A stretch of 10,476 bases of DNA from Funneliformis mosseae (Eukaryota; Glomeromycota; Glomeromycetes; Glomerales; Glomeraceae). Both the position numbers and the translations under genes were made by a program. Below, piece after piece: positions 1-8,700 of this stretch. Numbering within the stretch: position 1 is the stretch's first letter; each line of letters starts with the position of its first letter. The notes under the pieces were generated by a model, which was given only the letters and a program-made list of their open reading frames with translations, ran no database searches and had not been told where the DNA came from. The stretch covers positions 1 to 10,476 of the forward strand of contig CAJVPP010003910.1 in assembly GCA_910592005.1 (NCBI GenBank), written 5' to 3'.

Positions 1-280
1 CATTTGTGGTTGATGAGTTATAGCCGTTCAAAGGTAACCAATCACACTTGCGTTTCTTTTGGTAGCCACTGTATATCCATTTTTGTTTTATTCTAATAAC
101 ACGATCAGTAAAATGGCTTACTACGCGTAAAAAGAGAATTTAACCCTATTTAATAAAATTATGTTGCTTTATTATGTGTATTTGTCATAACTATACTTTT
201 CATAATTACGTTACTCGTAGATGCCTGATTATTGAAATAACAATACATGATACGCTAACAGTGTGAAATCAGTATTATGA

Positions 281-590
281 ATACTAATAAAGTACTGAGG
301 AATTTGCTGTTTATTGATAAGATCACACAAGTTCATCTGTTGATCTACGGAAGATAGCTTACCCTGCTAGTATTTCTTTTTTCGAATTAATGAGAAAAAA
401 GGTGGCCCTATTCGTGCTTCATACAAATCTACTAATGACCCATAAATAGAAATTTGTTTTATTATGTAGAATGTGGCTAGAGACATACCCCTTACATTTC
501 ATAGGATCAAGATCTGTAAATCGGTAGATTAAGAGACACAATTTCCATTCTTGTCTCATTCAACATCAGGGATATCAGATTGACTTGCGT
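281..590 (+). repeat. Diverged direct duplication, copy 1
   Basis: Short blocks here recur in the same order at 693-950. Examples are ATACTAATA at 281 against ATACTAATAG at 693; AATTTGCTGTTTATT at 301 against AATTTACCGTTTATT at 721; AATTAATGAGAAAAAAGG at 384 against AATTAATTATACAAAAAAGG at 783; AAGATCTGTAAATC at 509 against the identical 14-mer at 864; and TCTTGTCTCATT at 549 against TCTTGTCTTATA at 915. The offset drifts from about 420 to 355 bp, as indels would produce. The blocks are short and AT-rich, so chance contributes. I read it as an old, decayed duplication with moderate-to-low confidence. Confidence 0.35.
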
Positions 591-692
591 AATGCTAATT
601 CAAAGATTTATAATATGTGTAAAATGCGCATTTAACAATAGTGCTTAAATAAAAATCTGCTTGTGAATAGTAGTTTTATGATAAATAATTTA

Positions 693-950
693 ATACTAAT
701 AGAGTAACACTGTATCTCAAAATTTACCGTTTATTCTCAGTATTCCAGAATAGAAAGTTTAATTGTTTTCATTCCCCTTTCTAATTAATTATACAAAAAA
801 GGAAAATTATCAGAATAATCGTTCATTGCATAGCATATTACACGTAATTTGGATGAGCTTTCAAAGATCTGTAAATCATTGATTCTAATCTATTTTTGAT
901 TCTTTTTTATGACATCTTGTCTTATAATTAGTGGGATATTAGTAATTCAG
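693..950 (+). repeat. Diverged direct duplication, copy 2
   Basis: Partner of 281-590, with the same block order. The best-preserved block is the 14-mer AAGATCTGTAAATC at 864-877. The unit shows no coding frame or terminal repeats that would identify it. Confidence 0.35.
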
Positions 951-1280
951 AACTGCATAATGAGTGAGATAGAACATATTAGAACATTAGGGAAAGTTCA
1001 TCAGTATAGCAACACAAAAATAATTCTCATGACCAAGTTTATTAATAGACTGATCCTCTAAAGATGCTGGTAACGTATTACTGTGCCTAGCATATTTTGT
1101 GGATATAATTCACATAAATCAAATAAGGCAGTGACGTCTTATTGCGAAGCGCTAAAAGAAAATATAGATGATGTTTGCATGTTATCTAAGCCACCCATAT
1201 GATTCAAAAAAAAAGATACAATAATTCAGTCTATGCAAGTATATGATTTCGCTTGATAAATTTTCCTGCCTTTAGCGCTT

Positions 1281-2860
1281 TCAGCAGGCGGTTACTGGAG
1301 AGATAATAGGGCTCATCATTAGGAAAGTATTTCTTTCATATCCTCTATTATGATAGTAATAACCTCTATCACGTTTACTGTATTCATTATATCTACCGTA
1401 ATTATTATATCTATCATCATCTGAATCTTCTGGCATCGTTTGCTTTAAGCAAATATAACTGTCATGATTAAAGTCATTATCATCATCTGTCTTAACTGAT
1501 TGTAAAATAACTTCTTTATTCGTTTCTTTCATCAGTGCAGAATCAAAATATACACAATCCTTCACACAATCTTCCAAGAGCATATTGTAGTAATCGTCTT
1601 CAGCTTCGAGCGAATTGCTTAGGCTGACTTCTTTGGAATCATCAGAAGAATTAGAGTCATAGATTAAAGGGATAGGTGCTGTTAATTCGTTTACCTCTGC
1701 TGTAACTAAGGGATTTGCTCACACCTCTGATATATCAGTTTGACTGGAAAAATCATCGTTAATAAAATTGTCCTGATCCTCACTGAAATCCATACTGGGC
1801 TTATTTGAGAAATGATCCATAATTTTTTGGATTTCATCATTAGTAAACTTTAATATTTTATTCACACTATACGACTTGATATACTGGATTTTATCCAATC
1901 CTATTTTTTCGAGAAGCTTGTAAATCTTCTCAGCTCTCTGAGTTTTTTTGTGCAAATCATCTCTTGTTATGTCTGAGAGTGGCACCTCTGTATTTTGAGA
2001 TTTTTTCTTACAAAGAATATTAACTTGCTTCACGACTTTATCGTATATTAGACCTTTTGCCTTCTTTTCACCAATTTTATTATTATCACACAAGGCCTCT
2101 AACTGAAATATAAAATTTCTTCTATAGTGGTACCAGCATAATATTTCTTCTTGATTTACTTCCAATCTGTGCTCCTTTGCAATAAGCGCTTTATCACATA
2201 ACTGGGCCAAATATTGAGATATCTCTATCATAGTAGTCCCATAAAATGAAGACACTAATGCATCTGAATTATCAGATTTTTGGGACCACACGGTCTCAAA
2301 AATTTTAGTTACATGATTTTCTTTGGATACGGATGAAGAGATTTCTTGAATCAATCTCTGCCCATTTTTTCATTCTTCTTTTCCTTATTGCGTTGCTTTA
2401 TTTCACTATTAATGATTTTCTTATGAGCCTCAAGCAAGAAACTATCTATATCTTTCTCTTCCAATGGTTTGCAATTAAGACGCTTTGCAGAGTTGGCAGA
2501 TACCGTCACCACCAGTTCTTGTTTATTATAGCAAATCTCTTTAGGAAAGGAATTATCTGTTTTCACATCCACTAATGGTTTCTCATAATACTTTGTAACT
2601 GAATTAAAGTTAAATATATTATTGTCAGAAGGATTATCATTATATGTCTGCTTTTTCACTGGTAAGGAAGCCTGTTTCACTATCGCAAATCTGGTCTTAA
2701 GCTCCTTATTTTTTTGTTCCAGTTCCTCAACTCTAACATTTCGTCTAGTATTCTCCTCCATAATCTGCTTTAAAAGTTCAGTTTTTTCAATCTTAAGCTC
2801 AGCATTCTTAGCCTCAAGTTCAACAATATGCTATTTCAATGCTTCAAGCTCAAATGTCAT
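1281..2860 (-). pseudogene. Broken coiled-coil protein of unknown function
   Basis: One gene of about 526 codons read from ATG at 2860 to TGA at 1283-1281, broken in three places: TAG at 2833-2831 (codon 10), a one-base loss in the A run at 2365-2370, and TGA at 1721-1719. With that single base allowed for, the span divides exactly into codons, which supports one gene. The N-terminus is a Leu/Glu/Lys heptad-type coiled coil (HIVELEAKNAELKIEKTELL, then VEELEQKNKELKTR). The middle is Lys-rich and helical, including EEILCWYHYRRNFIFQLEAL. It is followed by an acidic Ser/Asp stretch and a Tyr/Arg/Gly-rich tail (NNYGRYNEYSKRDRGYYYHN) ending MMSPIISPVTAC. From memory it resembles a multi-copy Rhizophagus family of unknown function. 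There are no catalytic motifs, signal peptide or membrane segment. It is far less damaged than the locus at 5798-8954, so it may be a young pseudogene, or several shorter open frames may still be translated. Confidence 0.7.
2282..2297. repeat. Near-palindromic 16-mer inside the coiled-coil gene
   Basis: GGGACCACACGGTCTC is flanked on the left by CAGATTTTT and on the right by AAAAATTT. The same arrangement recurs at 2969-2984. The two copies point to a perfect palindrome, GAGACCGCGCGGTCTC, as a common ancestor (inference). Here it lies within the coding frame and encodes part of the segment FETVWSQKSDN. Confidence 0.5.
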
Positions 2861-2968
2861 TATTGATAAATTTTATATAAGAAGTGAAATATTCAAAAAA
2901 TAGCTAGTATATATAATTATATAAAAACTGTGTCATTGAGAAATAGGTTATAAAGTCACCAGATTTTT

Positions 2969-2984
2969 GAGACCGCGCAGTCTC
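2969..2984. repeat. Near-palindromic 16-mer upstream of the coiled-coil gene
   Basis: GAGACCGCGCAGTCTC lies about 110 bp upstream of the start codon at 2860. It is flanked by CAGATTTTT on the left and AGAAAAATG on the right, so the A/T-rich arms also pair after one bulge. On the minus strand it reads SETARSQKSGD in one frame, close to the coding version at 2282-2297. It could be a stray gene fragment or a small palindromic repeat. Confidence 0.5.
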
Positions 2985-3398
2985 AGAAAAATGCCAAGAA
3001 AATTTTTATTAATACATGCAAAAATAAATACAAATGTTCAGAACTTTGCTTGTGATACATATTATTTTTTGATAAATTTTTTGATCCTAGTTCTCTTGCT
3101 AGTCGGGAAACTATCTATATTAACCTGATTCTTTAACAACTCTACAATTATGCTAATTATCCTTTCACGTTGCTTCAAAGTAATTCAGGATTATCTTTAA
3201 CTGCAGACTTTGTAAGATTAATCTGATACTCGCTACCACTTGTGGAGAAGATGCCATCTGGAGTAATATGATAAAATGCCACTCCGTACCTGTGATCACA
3301 ATACTATAGATATAGTCAAAATAGTCATTTCCAAATGCTTGATCCAAAGTTCATTTCTTTTTATTGGTCTGAAATGCACTTTCAAGTTGCATCAGATT

Positions 3399-3466
3399 CT
3401 AAGAGATAAACCATCATTAATATCATTTGCTATGCAAACAAGCGAAAATGTGAATAGTAGACTTAT
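3399..3466 (-). other. Intron relic with destroyed donor (68 bp)
   Basis: The coding match stops after IGYA and resumes exactly after an acceptor, TTATCTCTTAG, with NLMQLESAFQTNKKK. The expected donor CAG|GTAAGT appears instead as TAG|ATAAGT. Two transitions would therefore create a stop at 3469-3467 and remove the GT. The intron is phase 0. Confidence 0.6.
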
Positions 3467-3777
3467 CTACGCATATCCAATCTTAATATTTTGTGGTTTC
3501 CCTTCAGTTATACAAAGAAGATCTTCTAGGCTTTTGATTGCATAGTCCACCTGGCCTGTTGCATTCTCACCGGAAATGTCCTTTTAAAATACTATAAATA
3601 TATCTTGGGAGGTAAGTTTTTTAGCTATAGCAATAAATGCATGGATAATTGATAAAATAAATTCACAACATGTCGCTTTATTAGCGTCAGTCATGGTTTT
3701 CACATTTGAAAGTTTTAAGATTATATCCTTCATACAGTGATTGAGAGCCTTATCATCATTATTGATCTCCTCAAAGA

Positions 3778-3841
3778 CTGTGGAGAAAAAAAATAAGGTT
3801 AATATGGCTAACTAGATAGTTCTGGAAAATTAATCACCTAC
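3778..3841 (-). other. Intact spliceosomal intron (64 bp)
   Basis: On the minus strand the donor is GTAGGT and the acceptor is a long pyrimidine run ending TTTTCTCCACAG. Removing it joins TPG... to ...TCTTTGAG in frame as FTPVFEEIN, with a split Val codon (phase 1). The intron has in-frame stops, and the flanking exons keep the same coding character. Confidence 0.75.
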
Positions 3842-4165
3842 CAGGAGTAAACTGCTTGATGCTCATTATATCTTCTCCATTAACCTTATTTCTACGTAAC
3901 ATTTTCTTCAGGTCATCAAGAGATTTAAGCGAAGAATAATTTCATAACTTCTGGCTGAGACCTTTGATAAATTTTGCTAGTGTTGTCGTAGAACCAGCTT
4001 TTAAGCCATAACTTCAAAAATCCTCTTTAGTTGTATCAAAAAAAGCAAGGTCAGAAATTTCTTCTTTACATAAAATTTGAAGTGGGACTCCTCTAGCTTC
4101 AAGTTTTTCTTTTTCAAATATTCAATAAGTTCCTCCATATTAAAATCCTTAACAATGTCTGACAT

Positions 4166-4588
4166 CGTTCATGAAAAAACTTCTTCTGTTATTAAGCTTA
4201 GAGAAGAAGTTATAAAGAGTTGTGAAGATATAGTTTTTATATATGTGAGTTTATGCTTGCGAAAAAATATGCACTTGACTGCAGTTACAGATAAAGCTGG
4301 TTTATAGATATAAAAGTATTTTTAGTTTCTGACGCTCAGAGAGAAATGATAGATTTTTTTATATCAATTCATAATGCATTTGCCCAATATATATACAATT
4401 AAGATGTAGTACAGGATTATCAGGCGATTATATTACATCAATACATGTGACATTTTTTAAGATTTACGACAAGAACAGATTCTGAAAGGACCACGTAAAT
4501 AATATTTTATTTATGAAATAAAAAAAGTTACTAGAAGCTAGCCTACAATACATAAAAATTGCAAATATATCACTATTACATTTTTCTA
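4166..4588. other. Spacer between nuclease-like gene and Crinkler header
   Basis: This spacer carries no recognisable coding sequence on the minus strand. The open plus-strand frame that overlaps it shows no family resemblance and runs into the nuclease-like gene. It is AT-rich and would hold the promoter of the gene starting at 4165, but I see no distinct element. Confidence 0.5.
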
Positions 4589-4963
4589 CTAAGATTCTTG
4601 AATATCTAAATATACTATAATGTGAATATCTTTTTGGGAAGGTTGCTTGGGAAAATGATCAAGAATATTGTGCATTGGAATTAGCACCTACCTTTCATCC
4701 TGTCTTCTACTATTCACGCTTATCATCACTCCTTCAGCATTAATCGATGCTAGTATTTTATCTGAATTTAAGGGAATTGCACAGACTTTAAATTCAGTAA
4801 TTGGAATATTATCAAATTGGGAAGTATGTTTTTTTTTAATTTGTGAACTGAGAGAATGGACAGATTCATTGTTATTAATTTTGATTGTAACAACATGTTG
4901 TTTTGTAATTCTTCCAACTGAATCGCTAGAAACAACAAGACAATTAAACCTGATTTCTGGCAT
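4589..4963 (-). pseudogene. Orphan Crinkler (CRN) N-terminal header domain
   Basis: ATG at 4963 starts MPEIRFNCLVVSSDSVGRIT, then HVVTIKINNNESVHSLSSQI and FKVCAIPLNSDKILASI. This is the pattern of the ubiquitin-like Crinkler header found in oomycete and fungal effectors. It is interrupted by TAG at 4690-4688 but continues in the same frame through VLIPMHNILDHFPKQPSQKD to the header's usual closing strand, IHIIV. It then meets TAG TAG at 4591-4586. No effector domain follows in frame. The next gene downstream starts 420 bp later with its own methionine. In known Crinklers the header directs the protein to secretion or host-cell delivery and the C-terminus acts in nuclei; here only the header remains. 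A split chimera with the downstream nuclease-like gene is possible but unsupported. Confidence 0.75.
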
Positions 4964-5797
4964 TTTACTTTTCTTAAATATTAATGCCTATAGTGAATAA
5001 AGTTTCATTCGTACAGATGCAATAATCCTTTGAAACATTTTTTTTTTAAAAATATACAATAAAATATATTACCTTAAAATTTTGCAGGAAAGTTAGCTGA
5101 ACTTCTATATACCCCTATATGCTTTATATCTTGCTGAGAAAAAAGCGCCAAGCTGAAGTTAAGAAGGTATAAAGCGTGATTAGTATTGTCATCTAATGCC
5201 AAAAGCTCTTTGAAAGCATATGTAAATAGAATCTTCTTACCTTTTCACATGTAGATCTACCGAAGAGACATATAGTTAGTCTTGCGTCTGATGATCTTAA
5301 AATTGTGAATTCTTCAGTCTTTCATAACATATGTTTTTATCATCACTATTTACTTTTAGAGCTAGTCCTGTATTGCGTGTAGACTTTTTTTCACATTTTC
5401 TCACATTTATTTTGGACAAAATAAAAAATAAAGGTTAATATGTTTATCAAATATATATATGCGAAATAAATATGTCACATAAGACTTACTAATGGGTTAG
5501 ATTAATCTGTGATATTCAGATTATATATTGTGAAATAAAGTTCAATTCGAAAAAAATATTCTGACAATTCACTACACCATGGTCAGTAGACAAAAAAGAA
5601 TATTATAATTTATTGTAGGCTCTTTATGAGGCCACAAGCTTCAGCCAGAATTTGCTCTGCAAATATTTGAAAATTGCGGGTAGATAGATATGCGAAAAAA
5701 AAATAATAATAATTTGGAATTATATATCACTTAGTTGTAAAGAACGAAAAGTCCTATCCCTACTAATATTTATTAACCCACTCTTATTCGCTCTTTA
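4964..5797. other. Spacer with exon-like fragments
   Basis: No complete gene is visible. The clearest coding-like piece is on the minus strand at 5077-5220 and is listed separately. Around 5520-5680 the minus strand has a possible acceptor (TTTGCAG) followed by AEQILAEACGLIKSLQ and a stop, another possible exon remnant. The rest is AT-rich, with an A/T-run block near 5700. Confidence 0.5.
5077..5220 (-). pseudogene. Unidentified exon-like remnant
   Basis: Forty-eight open codons have normal protein composition: YAFKELLALDDNTNHALYLL, then NFSLALFSQQDIKHIGVYRS. They end at TAA followed by a donor-like AAG|GTAATA at 5072. The frame extends upstream to about 5340 with several stops (TGA, TAG, TGA) and segments such as TNYMSLR and KGKKILFT. 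Another frame there reads TRNTGLALKVNSDDKNI. I do not recognise the family. It could be a further exon set of a decayed gene lying between the Crinkler header and the primase-helicase. Confidence 0.35.
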
Positions 5798-8700
5798 CTA
5801 AAGCATATCATTCTCCTGAAGTATGCTTATTATTTTTTTCCATTTCTTATCAGTATCAAGCCAGGAGGATATGATCCCATCTTCCTTGAGAGAATGGCAG
5901 ATTATTTCTTTCTCTATCAATCTTTTACGTACTGTCATATCCATATATTCTTTAGGGTCATCTTCTGTCTCTATAACCTAAGCACATATTCGTGAATCAG
6001 TTTTTATTCTATTATAAAATGTGAGTGAATCATGTTTATCTTTCTCTGTGATGGTTATGAACTTATCAGGATTCTCACTGAGTTTGACTGCCCCTTTTTG
6101 AGGTGCTCTTCTCGCTGGGTTCTGGACAGAAGTATGGCAGATGATACTTCATTAATAGGCTTTGGGGAATCGTACTAGACACTTGTTTCTTTAGGAAACA
6201 AATTCACCATTTTGCTGGTAGGTTCAAAAGAATCGGAAAGCTTGCTAGTCTTAAGTTCATCGATTACTGGCTTAGGTAGATTAAAGTCTTAGATATCCTA
6301 GATATTGAAGCACCTGAAGATTCGGCTTATTCTGCCACATAATCAAAGAGAACTTGGGTCAAATTATCCTGATCATTCTTCTTGCCCTTACTACTAGATG
6401 GTGGTGTAATTTCTACTGGCTGTTACAGGACAGTTTTTGAGGGAATAATTTCTAGCACATTGAATATGGGTATGTCTATGGGTTCATTTTGCGAACGTAA
6501 ATCATCTTGATATATATCAGAAAATTCTTTCATATCATCTAGGCCAAATTCATAGAGCTTGGTTATGATCTTGGAGTGGTCAAGTATATATTGCCACTCT
6601 CTTTTCCACCTCCCACTCGTCCCTATTTACATTCAATAATATTTTTCTCTGATAGCTTCTTACCAAAAATATTGTTAAAAAATGGCTTTTCACCATTATC
6701 CCCACACCATTCAAGATATTTTTGGTATAATAATGTTCGACCTGTCTTGACTATACTATTCTCAGCCCAGGATCTAATATGGTCAATTATAAATCGAATG
6801 GGATTAGAAAGTTGGTCTCGCATTATATCTTTTTTCATTTTAGTATTAGAAATTTCCTGTAGCTCAAAATCTAAAAGATCACGACTAAGAAAATATTTCA
6901 TGACTGCTCCAGGTGCATCAGAATGGTCAAGTATATTTCCTAGTCTTTTAAAATACTTTATATTTCCTTTATAGCGTGTAGAGACATTAAACAAACTATA
7001 CAAAAATCACCTATGTCTATTTTGAGTGACGCATCCTGATTACTAGTAATCATATACCTGGTGAAGTCTTTTAATCGTTTAGTTTCAAGATCTTTACGTT
7101 CTATAGTAACTCTTCCTTCTGTTATAAGAGATTTGAGATGTTCATTAAACTTATGCCATTTCCCACTAGACATTCCAGTCTCATTCATAATGATAAGTTT
7201 TCGAGCTTGAATGGCGCTATTAAACCATTCAAGATTTTTTTCTAAATCTGATGTTACGAAATGAAGATATAGTCCTAAGACTTTATTTCCAATAAAATCT
7301 GTAATAATATTTTTTCTGCACTGTTATAAAGTAGATTTTAGTACTAAGATTGATTAGGGCTTTTGTTTTGGTTTCTGCACTAAAAAGGCCCACCAGTTTC
7401 AGATATACTTATTAAAAATTTCATTTCTATTGCAAATTATATTTTTTACATGCCAAAGAATCGGATTCATAATTTCTTTGTTAATTTCCATTGCTGGTTT
7501 AGCCAAAAATCCTAGGAAAAGGTTAAAGAAATCTGTGTTTAGTTGAGGAATGCTTATGGAATATAGGAGGAAATTATAATCTGCGTAAACTATTAGACCT
7601 TTAATAACTGCCTGGTCTATCAATAATTTTAGCTTTACTGCTTCACCCCCATATTCGATTATTTTAATCTCAAACTTGGCAATCTTTAGCTCAGGTCTCA
7701 TATCAAAATAAAGTTCATTCTCTGAATCTTTATGCTTTAGTATCCATATTGATATTTTCTTCAAAATATAGGTAATAGTTAATTGGATTGCTTTATAAAC
7801 TTTAATACAGGAGAATTTTTTACCTAAAGTACACATACATATTAAGTTCTACCATACAAAATAATCATTCGGGTTCAAAATTCTGGATTGTTCTAATCTT
7901 ACTGGAACTGGTAGGTTTTTTTTCCCAACTCAAGGCCGATTTGCTAAAAGCAAGTTTTATTGAAGGCTTTCTTTTGCTTAATAGCTTTTCTTAATCTGCA
8001 CGGTAGCAATGAAAATTATAGAATTTTTTATATTGAATAATATATGCATTTTCGTTGATATGTTTCTGATCATATAATGAACAATATGATAGGCTTATAT
8101 GTTTAAGAGGAAAGACATTAGAAGATGATTCTGATAGAAATGAAAGGTTAAATTCCTTAATACTATCTTTTTGAGTAATTTCTCCAGTAATTCGAACTCA
8201 GCCTGATCAGTTTTGCTATTTGTATCATCACATATTTTGACTTTTGATTCTGGAATATCTAAAAGAAAACTTTTTACGACTTCTGATTCATCATTGGGTG
8301 AGCAGATCATAAAGTCAAAAACAGATCCATCTTTTGGATGAATAAACTTTTTTACACAAACATGTTCTCCTGTTTTTTTATTGTATTTAGACGATCCAAG
8401 CATTCTCAATGAAAATGAAGATTTGTTTACTATGTTATCAATAATACTATTTGCCTGTAAAGCTACTGGAAGTTTTTTACGAATAAGCTCAGTAAATATA
8501 GTGACTCAAGCAATATTTAGAAGTCTTATACCAAAAGTCGAGATATGGAAGGACATATTTTTTGCATTACTACTGCTGGCAATGGTTATAGTTTTAAGAT
8601 TTCACTTCGGGAATATCTCCAAACATGTTTTTTAAAAGCAAGAATAAGTGAATCTAGTATCTCTTTACGTGTTAGCTTAGGCTCAATAGTATCAAATACT

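Larger units (their letters stand above)
1..1280. other. Gene-poor AT-rich region
   Basis: No convincing gene is visible on either strand. The stretch is AT-rich with stops in all frames. It holds a faint diverged direct duplication (281-590 against 693-950, listed separately). On the plus strand, 1086-1199 reads as 38 open codons containing EALKENIDDVCMLSKPPI, then TGA, then about 17 more open codons. This looks like coding sequence but matches no family I recognise. I see no tRNA, rRNA or CRISPR structure. Confidence 0.6.
3062..4165 (-). pseudogene. Broken SAM-like / PD-(D/E)XK nuclease-like Crinkler-type gene
   Basis: Read from ATG at 4165 (MSDIVKDFNMEELIEYLKKK) to TAA at 3064-3062. The first 70 or so residues look like a SAM domain: helical, with LKLEESHFKF, DLAFFDTTKEDF and LAKFIKGLSQKL. 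After an intact intron (3841-3778) comes a helical stretch, then a restriction-nuclease-like core with VDY (Asp at 3547-3545) followed by ITEGK (Glu-Gly-Lys at 3505-3497). This fits the D...ExK metal site of PD-(D/E)XK nucleases. FDYIYSIVITGTEWHF follows, and the tail is basic (TSKRTRIKKFIKK). In-frame stops lie at 4016, 3944, 3586, 3469, 3353 and 3177 (first base of each). One-base losses lie near 4076-4078, 3265 and 3163-3165. From memory, this architecture is common in Rhizophagus and its C-terminus resembles Crinkler nuclease effector domains. The catalytic residues are still visible, but no full product can be made. The nuclease call is a motif-level inference. Confidence 0.7.

Noticed and set aside
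2333..2903. Two overlapping plus-strand open frames of 80 and 93 codons
   Set aside because: They lie opposite the coiled-coil gene, and their Phe/Leu/Ser-rich products are what the complement of Lys/Glu-rich coding gives.
3276..3545. Plus-strand open frame of 89 codons
   Set aside because: It is the antisense shadow of the nuclease-like exons and the broken intron. The minus strand shows the nuclease motifs.
4686..4691. GTAGGT as a splice donor ending the Crinkler header
   Set aside because: Header-like sequence continues through it in the same frame to IHIIV, so an internal stop explains it better than an intron.
4668..5000. Plus-strand open frame of 110 codons with apparent membrane segments
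   Set aside because: It is antisense to the Crinkler header, which has clear family resemblance on the minus strand.
6576..6974. Plus-strand open frame of 132 codons, hydrophobic, membrane-like
   Set aside because: It lies antisense to the helicase C-terminus, whose motifs (YLEWCGDNGEKP) are clear. The hydrophobicity comes from reversed charged codons.
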